Source: CAZYLZ01 sp964648335 | GTDB lineage: Bacteria; Patescibacteriota; Minisyncoccia; Phycocordibacterales; UBA2100 | NCBI GenBank assembly: GCA_964648335.1 | Contig: CAZYLZ010000001.1 | Location: 1-64,000 of the forward strand | DNA length: 64,000 bases | Direction: 5' to 3' | In this document: one piece after another, positions 33,256 through 41,155 of the stretch | Position numbering within the stretch: position 1 is the stretch's first letter | Layout: each line of letters opens with the position of its first letter | Translations under genes and position numbers: made by a program | The notes under the pieces: model-generated | What the model saw: the letters and a program-made list of their open reading frames with translations, nothing else | Told to the model about the DNA's origin: nothing | Databases searched by the model: none

Positions 33256-34840
33256 AAAAATTATTTCGTACCGGCAAAAACTACTAGGTGTTGCTGCAAT
33301 CTTCTTGGTATTCGTAGCGCTGGGTATCGACAAGATAAAGACCTATACTGCAGATCCCATAGGCGAAAAAGAGTGCCCGCCGATAGATCCCACACTCGGT
33401 AGGTCGTCGTTTCCCGAGTCACTCTTAAAAAAGATCTCGGCGCACCTTCCGTGGCTCCAGAAAGGCGGAACCATCAACGACGCGAGTTGCCTCGACAAGA
33501 CGGCCGTCTACGGCGTCGTCGCAGTGACGGAAGTAAAGGATATAGCAGAGGCGTTTGCGTATGCCCGAGAAAATTCGCTCAAAGTTTCGCTCTCGGGTGT
33601 GCGGCACTCGATGGGTGGTCAGGCATTTGCCAAAGACGCGCTCGTCCTCGACATGCGTCCGTATAAGCAGATAGCGCTGAACGAAAGCGAGAAGACCGTG
33701 ACGGTGCAAAGCGGCGCGACCTGGCACGACATCCAGAACATCATCCATCCGCGCTATGCGGTAAAGGCGATGCAGTCGACCGATATCTTTACGGTGGGCG
33801 GCTCTATCTCGGTGAACGCGCACGGCATGGATCATCGCGCGGGCTCGGTAGGTGACACTATTCGCTCGATGCGGGTTATGCTCCCCGACGGCAGCATCGT
33901 GCGCACGAGCCGCGACGAGAGGCCCGACCTGTTTAGGCATGTGGTGGGCGGATATGGATTGTTCGGCGCAGTGCTCGATGTCACACTCGACGTCGTCGAC
34001 AACGAAATCTACGACCGCAAACGCTCGATCATCGACTACAAAGAATTTCCTACCGTGTTCGAGAGCGATATCAAGAACGACGAGAAGCTCGGCCTCTTCT
34101 ATGCGCACCTGTCTACGTCGCCCGGCTCGTTCTTGAAAGAAATGATGCTCTACACGTATCGCGATTCCGAAGCGACCGATGCTACGGTCGCTCCGCTTAC
34201 CGAAGTAGAGAACGTGAAGCTGCGTCGCTTCGTGCTCGAGCTTGCAAAGCGCGGGTCCCTGATGGCGCGACTCAAGTGGTTTGCCGAAAAGTACATAGAG
34301 CCGCGGTTCGAAGGATGCGAGGTCTCGCGCAATCAGGCAATGAAGGAAGGCGAGGCTTGCCTGGTTTCGCGTAACGAGCCGATGCACGACTCGGTCAAGT
34401 ACCTTAAGAACGCCATCCCCGACGAGACCGACATATTGCACGAGTACTTCATCCCACGCGATCAGTTTGTAGCGTACGTCGACGGCATGCGCGAGGTCTT
34501 GCAAAAGAACCATGCAGTCCTCTTGAACGCCTCGGTGCGGGTCGTTCATGCCGAAGACATAGCGCTCAATTATGCGCCACAAGACGCCTTCGCTATTGTT
34601 CTGTACCTCCACCAGGACACCGATCCTGCCGGAAACGCAGCGATGAAGAAGGTAACGCAAGAGCTTATCGACCTCACGAATGCGCATGGGGGACGATTCT
34701 TCTTGCCGTACCAGCTGTACTACGACAAGGCGCAGCTTGCTGCCTCGTATCCCGAAATAGCTGACGTGGCGCGCGCCAAGAAACGATACGACCCCTCCGG
34801 GCTCCTTACGAGCACCTTTTACGAAACGTATTGGAAATAG
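33248..34840 (+). CDS. membrane-anchored FAD-dependent oxidoreductase
   Basis: 530 residues: N-terminal anchor (about 10-28), a FAD_binding_4 domain (about 80-250; VSLSGVRHSMGGQAF, AMQSTDIFTVGGSISVNAHG), and a C-terminal cap with a RYDPSGLLTS ending. Architecture is close to aldonolactone oxidase/DprE1-like enzymes. The His in GVRHS could be the flavin-proximal or covalently linked residue. It overlaps the hydrolase by 8 bases. Substrate unknown; a sugar or polyprenyl-linked sugar is conceivable. Confidence 0.88.
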   Translation: MNKKIISYRQKLLGVAAIFLVFVALGIDKIKTYTADPIGEKECPPIDPTLGRSSFPESLLKKISAHLPWLQKGGTINDASCLDKTAVYGVVAVTEVKDIAEAFAYARENSLKVSLSGVRHSMGGQAFAKDALVLDMRPYKQIALNESEKTVTVQSGATWHDIQNIIHPRYAVKAMQSTDIFTVGGSISVNAHGMDHRAGSVGDTIRSMRVMLPDGSIVRTSRDERPDLFRHVVGGYGLFGAVLDVTLDVVDNEIYDRKRSIIDYKEFPTVFESDIKNDEKLGLFYAHLSTSPGSFLKEMMLYTYRDSEATDATVAPLTEVENVKLRRFVLELAKRGSLMARLKWFAEKYIEPRFEGCEVSRNQAMKEGEACLVSRNEPMHDSVKYLKNAIPDETDILHEYFIPRDQFVAYVDGMREVLQKNHAVLLNASVRVVHAEDIALNYAPQDAFAIVLYLHQDTDPAGNAAMKKVTQELIDLTNAHGGRFFLPYQLYYDKAQLAASYPEIADVARAKKRYDPSGLLTSTFYETYWK

Positions 34841-34842
34841 GG

Positions 34843-34848
34843 TATACT
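34843..34848 (+). promoter_or_regulatory. -10 box of malic enzyme gene
   Basis: GGGTATACT, 9 nt before ATG 34858, starting 2 bases after the upstream stop. Confidence 0.5.
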
Positions 34849-34857
34849 CTTCTGAAT

Positions 34858-36033
34858 ATGGGAAAAAAACAACCACAGGCAGAAGAGCCGGCACCGGTAG
34901 ACGTCGATAGCGCAGCCGTACGTTTGCATGCTACGAATCACGGCAAGATAGCGACGGCACTCAAGGTCCCGCTCGAGACCAAGGCCGATCTTTCGCTTGC
35001 GTACACGCCAGGCGTTGCCGCCGTCTGCAAAGAGATCGCAGCAGATCCGGCAAAAGCCAAGGAACTCACTATCAAGCGCAATACCATCGGCATCATCACC
35101 GATGGCTCTGCTGTGTTGGGGCTTGGTAACATCGGAGGACTTGCCGCACTTCCGGTCATGGAAGGCAAGGCGGCGCTTTTTAAGCGGTTTGCCGACGTCG
35201 ACGCATTTCCTATCTGCCTGAACACGCAAGACACCGAAGAGATCATAAAGACCATCGCCGCTATCGCGCCCGTCTTCGGCGGTATAAATCTCGAGGATAT
35301 CGCGGCACCACGCTGCTTCGAGATCGAGGCGCGTCTGAAGGCGATGCTCGACATTCCGGTAATGCACGACGACCAGCACGGCACCGCTGTGGTGGTGCTC
35401 GCTGCGCTCATCAACGCGTTCAAGGTTCGCGAGCTCGAACGCAATCAGGCTCGCATCGTCATCTCGGGCGCCGGCGCTGCAGGTACTGCGGTAGCGGACC
35501 TTCTTATCACATACGGCTGCTCCGACATTACGCTTGTCGACAGCCAGGGCATCATAACGAGCGAGCGCGCCGAGCTTACCGACGAGAAGAAGCGGCTCGC
35601 AGCGAGCACCAATCCGCGCAAGACGCAGGGAGGCCTTGCCGAGGCACTCGTGGGTGCCGACGTCTTCATTGGAGTGAGCAAGGCGGGGCTTTTGACACAA
35701 GACATGATCAAATCTATGCGACCGGGTCCTATCGTGTTTGCGCTTGCCAATCCTGTTCCCGAAATCATGCCGGATCTGGCACTCGAGGCAGGGGCGCTTG
35801 TGGTTGCGACGGGACGATCAGACTTTCCAAACCAGATAAACAACGTGCTCGCATTTCCTGGCATCTTCCGCGGCGCCTTGGATAACGGCGTCACCAAGAT
35901 AACCGATCTCATGTTCCTAAACGCTGCACAGAATCTCGCGTCGCTCGTAGAGAACCCTACTGCCGGCGAGATACTCCCGAGCCTTTTCGACGCCGACGTC
36001 GTCCTAGCGGTCGCGACCGCGATAAAAGCCTGA
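34858..36033 (+). CDS. NAD(P)-dependent malic enzyme
   Basis: Oxidative decarboxylation of malate to pyruvate. 391 residues, the short bacterial form without a phosphotransacetylase domain. SLAYTPGVAAVCKEIA, GDGSAVLGLGNIGG-like ITDGSAVLGLGNIGG, the metal-binding NLEDIAAPRCFEIE, HDDQHGTAVVVLAAL and Rossmann GAGAAGTAVADLL all appear in order. The N-terminal 25 residues are a charged, non-conserved extension. With the D-lactate dehydrogenase it places pyruvate at the centre of visible metabolism. Confidence 0.96.
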   Translation: MGKKQPQAEEPAPVDVDSAAVRLHATNHGKIATALKVPLETKADLSLAYTPGVAAVCKEIAADPAKAKELTIKRNTIGIITDGSAVLGLGNIGGLAALPVMEGKAALFKRFADVDAFPICLNTQDTEEIIKTIAAIAPVFGGINLEDIAAPRCFEIEARLKAMLDIPVMHDDQHGTAVVVLAALINAFKVRELERNQARIVISGAGAAGTAVADLLITYGCSDITLVDSQGIITSERAELTDEKKRLAASTNPRKTQGGLAEALVGADVFIGVSKAGLLTQDMIKSMRPGPIVFALANPVPEIMPDLALEAGALVVATGRSDFPNQINNVLAFPGIFRGALDNGVTKITDLMFLNAAQNLASLVENPTAGEILPSLFDADVVLAVATAIKA

Positions 36034-36563
36034 TGCCGAACATAACCGTCAAGGCGAGCACCCGTGCGCGGCAGCTGCGCATCACGGTCAATCGCGACGG
36101 CACTGTATACATAAGCAAGCCGCGCGCCTTCTCTACGGACGACGCATTCGCTTTTGCACGCAAACACATGCTGTGGATCAAGCGGCAGATTTTGCGTATG
36201 TCGCGACTGCCAAAGCCATCGCGGTATCAGCCGGGCGGTGCGCGCAGGACGTATGCCGCACACAAAGAAGAGGCGCGCGCGATCATTGCGCCGCGACTCG
36301 CTCATTTCGCTACACTCTACGGAGTTTCGGTAAAGCGTGTCTCTGTTCGCAACCAGAAGTCGCGCTGGGGCAGCTGCTCGCGCAACGGCAACGTGAGCAT
36401 TAACTACAAGGTTGCCTTTTTGCCCGAGCATTTGCGCGATTACATCCTCGTGCACGAGATCTGCCATCTTATCGAGTTCAACCATGGCCGCGCCTTTTGG
36501 AGCTTGGTCGAGCGTCAGGTGCCCGACTATAAGGCTCTGCGACAAGAGCTGAAGGCGCAGTGA
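36033..36563 (+). CDS. YgjP-like M48-type metallopeptidase
   Basis: 176 residues of the DUF45/YgjP (WLM-like) family: RKHMLWIKRQ, NQKSRWGSCSRNGNVSINYK, and zinc motif HEICH at 141-145 followed by FNHGRAFW with the third ligand. ATG overlaps the malic enzyme TGA by one base, so it is translationally coupled. Biological substrate unknown. Confidence 0.92.
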   Translation: MPNITVKASTRARQLRITVNRDGTVYISKPRAFSTDDAFAFARKHMLWIKRQILRMSRLPKPSRYQPGGARRTYAAHKEEARAIIAPRLAHFATLYGVSVKRVSVRNQKSRWGSCSRNGNVSINYKVAFLPEHLRDYILVHEICHLIEFNHGRAFWSLVERQVPDYKALRQELKAQ

Positions 36564-36595
36564 AGATTTCTCCTTGTAGTGCCTGACGAGGGGTG

Positions 36596-36601
36596 TACTA
36601 T
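36596..36601 (+). promoter_or_regulatory. -10 box of gene 36608
   Basis: TGTACTAT, exactly 6 nt before ATG 36608. Confidence 0.5.
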
Positions 36602-36607
36602 AACCAT

Positions 36608-37504
36608 ATGCAAAAGCTACTCCTCGCTCTTGTGGTAGTTAGTGGTATCGGTTTGGGATTGTATGTGTATTCACAGCGCTCGACGACAGTGGTCGTTACA
36701 ACACCAACACCAATAGCGACATCGACAACCGAGATTCCAGTACCGGTCGCAACTCATGCCGATCGCATCACTTGGGTCGACTCGGGACGGGTCTTCGTGT
36801 TCGCTCCGGGCTCGCGCTTTACGGTAGTACTCGATTCGACTCGCTACGAGGCAGGAAAGCTTTCGTGCTCGCCTGCGACCGTGTTGCGCGAGCTCCCGGT
36901 AGCAACTGCAGCAAAAGAAGGTGAATTCGTCCAGAGCTTCGAGACCGGGCAAAGCGGCGAATGCTGGCTTACCGACGGAGACTTTTCTATAAAGATACGC
37001 ATCGTCGCCGATACTGCCAAGAAAGAGATCTTCAACGCGCCGCAGGGCTATTCGTTCATGCTGCCGGTGACCGTTACCAAGACCCAGGGAAGCGACGGCG
37101 ACATGTATGCAGACAAGCCGCTTGCGCGCTTTGAGCTTGCGCGTAACGACGAAAGTGCAAATACCACAGGCACGAACCTCGGCGAAGCCGCGGTGTTGGT
37201 TGGGACCGCCTCGAGCAAAGAAAAAGTCGCTGCGTGCCTTACGCCTCACGACACCGAAGAAGCGCTCGGGCAGCGGACACTCAATGGAATCCCATTCTCG
37301 GTATTCAAGAGCCTCGGTGCGGCAGCGGGGAACCGCTACGTTGTAACGAGTATGCGCACCGTGCATGCAGGGATGTGCTGGGAGGTGGCCGAGTTCGTAC
37401 ACTATGGTGTCATCGGCAATTATGACCCGGGTGTCGCACTCGACTTCGACGCGGCAGCTGTCGCGGCACGCCTCGATTCGGTGGCATCCACCTTTGCGTT
37501 CTGA
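36608..37504 (+). CDS. membrane-anchored extracellular protein, unknown
   Basis: 298 residues: N-terminal signal anchor (about 3-20), a Thr/Pro-rich linker (about 24-45), then a beta-rich domain with four cysteines. The first third (about 46-130) could be an Ig-like module. It ends 1 base before the convergent HxlR gene. No motif recognised. Confidence 0.8.
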   Translation: MQKLLLALVVVSGIGLGLYVYSQRSTTVVVTTPTPIATSTTEIPVPVATHADRITWVDSGRVFVFAPGSRFTVVLDSTRYEAGKLSCSPATVLRELPVATAAKEGEFVQSFETGQSGECWLTDGDFSIKIRIVADTAKKEIFNAPQGYSFMLPVTVTKTQGSDGDMYADKPLARFELARNDESANTTGTNLGEAAVLVGTASSKEKVAACLTPHDTEEALGQRTLNGIPFSVFKSLGAAAGNRYVVTSMRTVHAGMCWEVAEFVHYGVIGNYDPGVALDFDAAAVAARLDSVASTFAF

Positions 37505-37795
37505 TTACAGAAACTTTTCTCCGTAGGCGCGCATCGCGTTGCCTACCATCTTAAGCGCGACTCCTTTTTCGGTCGCAGCGTAGCTGCCGTCTTTCGACTT
37601 CTTGATCATCTTCTCGGCCTCGAGGCGTTTGAGCTTGAGGGTGAGCGTGCGTGTCGAGATACCCTCGAGCGTGCGCTCGAGCTCGCAAAACCGCTGCGGT
37701 CCGTCCCAAAGCGCATGCATGACGAGCATCGTCCACGTGTCAGAGAGGATGAGCGCGGTCTTGGTTACGGGGCATGTTTTGGTGGTGGCCGACAT
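37505..37795 (-). CDS. HxlR family winged-helix transcriptional regulator
   Basis: 96 residues: CPVTKTALILSDTWTMLVMHAL, the recognition region RTLEGISTRTLTLKLKRLE, and the wing KKSKDGSYAATEKG. The early Cys is typical of redox- or thiol-sensing HxlR members. It is divergent from the flavoreductase at 37925. Two near-identical palindromes between them are its probable operators. ATG 37795 fits the family N-terminus; TACTGT lies 8 nt upstream. Confidence 0.92.
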   Translation of the reverse strand: MSATTKTCPVTKTALILSDTWTMLVMHALWDGPQRFCELERTLEGISTRTLTLKLKRLEAEKMIKKSKDGSYAATEKGVALKMVGNAMRAYGEKFL

Positions 37796-37821
37796 ATGTG
37801 GGCACAGTACCACAGGAGTAT

Positions 37822-37842
37822 TTACTTTACAATGTAAAGTAA
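37822..37842. promoter_or_regulatory. HxlR operator 1
   Basis: 21-bp palindrome with core ACTTTACAATGTAAAGT (37824-37840). It lies on the regulator side, overlapping its likely -35. Confidence 0.82.
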
Positions 37843-37864
37843 TCGTAGCCGAGTACTTATTCAC

Positions 37865-37881
37865 ACTTTACATTGTAAAGT
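37865..37881. promoter_or_regulatory. HxlR operator 2 and reductase promoter
   Basis: ACTTTACATTGTAAAGT, differing from operator 1 only at the central base; centres are 41 bp apart, close to four helical turns. It contains TTTACA, which with TATGCT 16 bp on forms the reductase promoter, so binding should block it. Confidence 0.82.
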
Positions 37882-37924
37882 ACTCGCGTATGCTCGGAAG
37901 ACATTACCGTAATCAAAGAACTAT

Positions 37925-38503
37925 ATGAGCACACTCAAAGTAAAAATCATCATGGGAAGCGTCCGTCCAGGACGGTTCAGTGAGCACTCCGCCAAATGGA
38001 TTGCAGGCATCATGAACGAGAATAAGGCGATCGAGGTCGAGATTCTCGATCTTAAAGACTACCCGCTTGCCTTGTACGCCAACGTGGTATCTCCGAGCAT
38101 GGGCAACGGCAAGCATGAGGGCGAGGTCGAGTCCGCATGGGCTGCGAAAATTGCCGAAGCAGATGCCTATGTGTTCGTGACCCCCGAGTACAACCGCAGT
38201 ATCCCGGGCGCTCTCAAGAACGCTATCGATTACCTCTATCCCGAGTGGAACAAGAAGCCGTTCGGAATCGTTACCCATGGATCGGTGGGCGGTGCGCGTG
38301 CGGCAGAACACTTGCGCACTATCGGTGTGGAGCTCCAGATGGCATCGGTCCGCGCTGGCGTGCATATCGTGGCGCCCTGGATCTTGACCGACGAGAAGGG
38401 TCTCAAGGCCGGAGCACTCGATGGCTACAAACAGGCAGCCGACGGCATGATCGAGCAGCTCGTGTGGTGGGGGAATGCTCTCAAGGCAGCTCGGACCGCA
38501 TAA
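37925..38503 (+). CDS. NADPH-dependent FMN reductase family protein
   Basis: 192 residues of the flavodoxin-like reductase fold: IIMGSVRPGRFSEHSAKW (flavin phosphate loop), TPEYNRSIPGALKNAIDYL (isoalloxazine side) and THGSVGGARAAEHLR. Reduces flavin, quinones or azo/nitro compounds with NAD(P)H. Its promoter is embedded in the HxlR operator, so it is probably induced by an electrophile or oxidant. Confidence 0.94.
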   Translation: MSTLKVKIIMGSVRPGRFSEHSAKWIAGIMNENKAIEVEILDLKDYPLALYANVVSPSMGNGKHEGEVESAWAAKIAEADAYVFVTPEYNRSIPGALKNAIDYLYPEWNKKPFGIVTHGSVGGARAAEHLRTIGVELQMASVRAGVHIVAPWILTDEKGLKAGALDGYKQAADGMIEQLVWWGNALKAARTA

Positions 38504-38524
38504 ACAGTCGTGTGCGCATGACGC

Positions 38525-38559
38525 AAAAAAATCGCCTTGGTACATGGGGCGGTTTTTTT
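38525..38559 (+). terminator. terminator after FMN reductase
   Basis: Seven A then TCGCC pair with GGCGG and seven T, loop of 11. Confidence 0.85.
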
Positions 38560-38596
38560 GTTAGGACCGGCTCAGTGGATGATTTCCTTACTCGCG

Positions 38597-38639
38597 TTGA
38601 CAAAAAACCGAGGAGGTATATAGTGTAGTTATTACACTA
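38597..38639 (+). promoter_or_regulatory. pnuC-nadR promoter with palindromic operator
   Basis: TTGACA (38597-38602), 16-bp spacer, TATAGT (38619-38624). Overlapping it, TAGTGTA (38621-38627) and TACACTA (38633-38639) form a palindrome with a 5-bp centre across the expected start site: a repressor position. The regulator is not in the window; NrtR-, NiaR- or NadQ-type control is an inference. Confidence 0.7.
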
Positions 38640-38652
38640 ATTACAAACCGGC

Positions 38653-39351
38653 ATGGAAGCGCTCGTACACCTCTTAAACGTCAATACTATCTTTTTTACC
38701 ATCTTCGACTACCCGATGAGCTACATCGAGTTCTTTGGCACCATCTTTAGCGTATGGTGCGTGTGGCTTACCGTCCGCGCCCGAGTCCTCTCGTGGCCGG
38801 TGGGTATCGTGGGCGTCGTCCTATATATCTTCTTATTCTACCAAATACAACTTTATTCGGACTTGTTCGAGCAGGGGTACTTCTTGGTAACCGGTTTCTG
38901 GGGGTGGTGGCTCTGGACGCACCCAAAGACCAAGGCCCAGGAAGACAAGAACCGCGAGCTCAAGATTAGCTGGAACTCCGCGCGCGAGAACGCGGTCTAT
39001 GCCGGTGTTATCGTGACGCTTACCGCGACATTGGCGTACGTCACGGCCAATCTTACTATCTGGCTCCCCGCGTACTTTCCCGAGCCTGCCTCGTACGTGT
39101 TCTTTGACGCACTTACCACAGCGCTCTCGTTTACCGCACAGTGGCTCTTGGCCAAAAAGCGCATCGAGAGCTGGGTGCTGTGGATAGTCGTAGACGCTAT
39201 CGATGTGTGGCTCTACTGGTTCAAGGGTGTGCACTTTGTAGCACTCGAATACGCATTGTTCTTCTTCTTGGCATCGAAGGGGCTCTACGACTGGCTGCGC
39301 GAGTACCAGAAGGCGAGCATCGAAGAGTCAGAGATGACGCGCAATCATTAG
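38653..39351 (+). CDS. pnuC: PnuC-family nicotinamide riboside transporter
   Basis: 232 residues, about seven helices, with the PnuC core: EFFGTIFSVWCVWLTVRARVLSWPVGIVG, LYSDLFEQGYFLVTGFWGWWLW and WIVVDAIDVWLYWFKG. Facilitates nicotinamide riboside uptake, driven by phosphorylation inside. It is followed after 12 bases by NadR, the kinase that traps it. The pair shows NAD made by salvage, fitting a host-dependent cell. Confidence 0.96.
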   Translation: MEALVHLLNVNTIFFTIFDYPMSYIEFFGTIFSVWCVWLTVRARVLSWPVGIVGVVLYIFLFYQIQLYSDLFEQGYFLVTGFWGWWLWTHPKTKAQEDKNRELKISWNSARENAVYAGVIVTLTATLAYVTANLTIWLPAYFPEPASYVFFDALTTALSFTAQWLLAKKRIESWVLWIVVDAIDVWLYWFKGVHFVALEYALFFFLASKGLYDWLREYQKASIEESEMTRNH

Positions 39352-39363
39352 CAACGTACTTAT

Positions 39364-40332
39364 ATGAACAAAAGATTTAACACCGGGATAGTCATAGGAA
39401 AGTTTTATCCGCCACACAAAGGGCATCGGTACCTTATCGAGACAGGGCTTGCGCAGTCGGCGTCGCTTACGGTCCTTGTGTGCGACAAAGAAGGACAGAG
39501 CATTCCTGCGGCCCTGCGCGCCTCGTGGATAGCCGAGCTCGTGCCAGATGCGAGAGTGATCGTAATACCCGACACCCTGGCCGACGACGACTCCGAAGGC
39601 TGGGCACGCTATACCAAAGAGGTGCTCGGCTTTACGCCCGAAGCTGTGTTTACGTCAGAGGACTACGGCGATGCCTACGCGCACTTTTTGGGATCGACGC
39701 ATGTGCAGGTCGACAAACAGCGTGTCGCGGTTCCTGTTTCTGGTACCAAGGTGCGTGCTAACGCGCTTGCCGAGTGGGAGCACATCGACCCGCCGGTGCG
39801 TGCGCACTTTGCCAAGCGTGTCGCGATAGTGGGTGCGGAGTCGACAGGTACCACTACGCTCGCTCGTTCGCTTGCCGCGCACTACGAGACCGCATGGGTG
39901 CCCGAGTACGGACGCTTGTACAGCGAAGGAAAGATGACCTCGAAGAATGAGTGGTCGAGCACCGAGTTCGTGCACGTTGCTCGCACACAAAACGCGATGG
40001 AAGACATGCTGGCTCGCTCGGCAAACAAGATACTTGTCTGCGACACCAATGCTTTTGCTACAACCCTGTGGCACGAGCGGTACCTGGGACACATGTCCGA
40101 GGCGGTAGCAAAAGAAGCCGAAGGGCGCCACTACGACCTGGTTATTCTTACCGGCGACGAGATCCCCTTTGTGCAAGATGGTACGCGCGACGGCGAGCAT
40201 ATTCGGCATGCCATGCACGTGCGCTTTTACGAGGAGTTGCAAAAGCTAGGGATTCCGTTTCTGTTAGTTCGCGGGACGCCCGAAGAGCGCCTTGCTGCGG
40301 CTACTGCGGCATGCGACACACTTATCGAATAA
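39364..40332 (+). CDS. nadR: NadR-like NMN adenylyltransferase / NR kinase
   Basis: Bifunctional, 322 residues. The nucleotidyltransferase domain (about 8-145) has IGKFYPPHKGH and a VPVSGTKVR motif related to ISxTxxR. The ribosylnicotinamide kinase domain (about 152-322) has P-loop GAESTGTTTLAR and VPEYGR. Together they convert nicotinamide riboside to NMN and then NAD. The N-terminal DNA-binding domain of enterobacterial NadR is missing, so it does not regulate its own promoter. Confidence 0.96.
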   Translation: MNKRFNTGIVIGKFYPPHKGHRYLIETGLAQSASLTVLVCDKEGQSIPAALRASWIAELVPDARVIVIPDTLADDDSEGWARYTKEVLGFTPEAVFTSEDYGDAYAHFLGSTHVQVDKQRVAVPVSGTKVRANALAEWEHIDPPVRAHFAKRVAIVGAESTGTTTLARSLAAHYETAWVPEYGRLYSEGKMTSKNEWSSTEFVHVARTQNAMEDMLARSANKILVCDTNAFATTLWHERYLGHMSEAVAKEAEGRHYDLVILTGDEIPFVQDGTRDGEHIRHAMHVRFYEELQKLGIPFLLVRGTPEERLAAATAACDTLIE

Positions 40333-40333
40333 A

Positions 40334-40361
40334 AATGGCGCGACCGTGTGGTCGCGCCATT
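40334..40361. terminator. bidirectional terminator
   Basis: 12-bp stem AATGGCGCGACC/GGTCGCGCCATT between nadR and the convergent deoxyribosyltransferase gene. Confidence 0.8.
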
Positions 40362-40367
40362 GCGCTA

Positions 40368-40943
40368 TCAAAAGCTCAGATCGAGCTTCTTGGTATCGAG
40401 ATCGTGACGAATGGCCTTGATGCAGGCTTCGAAGTCGCCGATGACGAGACGCCCGCCACTGTGGAGCATCCCGCACTCCATCATCAAATTGATGCGGGTG
40501 CCGAAGTCGTCGGTGATTAGATACCCATTTTCGTCGAGCGACGGCTTATCGGGATGCCATGTATGCGCGACCTTGTGCTCGGTCCTTTGCACAAGAGATA
40601 TATCTTCTTCTATGTAACCGTACGACACCTTACCGAGCGCATTGCCGAATCCCAACTCGTAGGCAGTGCCATCGTCCATGCACACGCCGCGAAAGCCATT
40701 GCAGTTGGCGACGACGATATCGCACGCATGAATCTGCCCTACATCGCCGCGCTGGATTTTTTTGGCTGTCTCGATGTCGCGATTACCGAGGTCGAGATTG
40801 TTGTCCATGGGGTGCAAGGGCACAAAGCCATGTGTCAGACAGATCCATCGTTGGTACTCGGCATGCTCGACGGCATTCGGCAGAAAGACTTCGGGGCCGG
40901 CAAGATAGAGCTTGGGGTTCTTGGGTCCTGGATGGTTACGCAT
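40368..40943 (-). CDS. nucleoside 2-deoxyribosyltransferase
   Basis: 191 residues: LYLAGPEVFLPN at the start, CDIVVANCNGFRGVCMDDGTAYELGFGNALG in the middle with the nucleophile-region Glu, and a C-terminal NLMMECGML loop. Exchanges bases between deoxynucleosides for salvage. AGGGAG precedes ATG 40943. A promoter TTGACC-17 bp-CATACT lies between it and the dispersed element, so the element is outside its leader. Confidence 0.92.
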   Translation of the reverse strand: MRNHPGPKNPKLYLAGPEVFLPNAVEHAEYQRWICLTHGFVPLHPMDNNLDLGNRDIETAKKIQRGDVGQIHACDIVVANCNGFRGVCMDDGTAYELGFGNALGKVSYGYIEEDISLVQRTEHKVAHTWHPDKPSLDENGYLITDDFGTRINLMMECGMLHSGGRLVIGDFEACIKAIRHDLDTKKLDLSF

Positions 40944-41028
40944 CGCGTTCTCCCTAGGTTGCAGTCTGGCAGGAGTATGTCTTTTTACATTACACTGGTC
41001 AACTCAAAGCAAGATGAGTTTCGAGGGT

Positions 41029-41154
41029 AAAGCATGTACACAATTGGATGCAGTTCGAGGCGCCCAAGCGATATGCATGGAGACATACTTTTAGTATGGT
41101 GACAGGCATATCGTGCCGGGCAACATGGAAATGCGCCGATTGTGTACGTGCTTT
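41029..41154. repeat. dispersed structured element, copy B
   Basis: 126 bp with 19-bp inverted ends (41029-41047 and 41136-41154, two mismatches). Read on the minus strand it carries the same conserved blocks as copy A (TCGGCGCATTTCC, TTGCCC, ATATCGCTTGGGCGCCT and GAACTGCATCC). The outermost 15 bases differ from copy A but remain complementary to their own partner. It begins 1 base past the stop of the gene at 41156 (minus). Confidence 0.75.
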
Positions 41155-41155
41155 G

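Noticed and set aside
33425..34894. 489-codon minus-strand open frame
   Set aside because: Antisense to the FAD oxidoreductase with all motifs on the plus strand.
41029..41154. Riboswitch for the nucleoside deoxyribosyltransferase
   Set aside because: That gene has its own TTGACC-17 bp-CATACT promoter downstream of the element, so the element is not in its leader.
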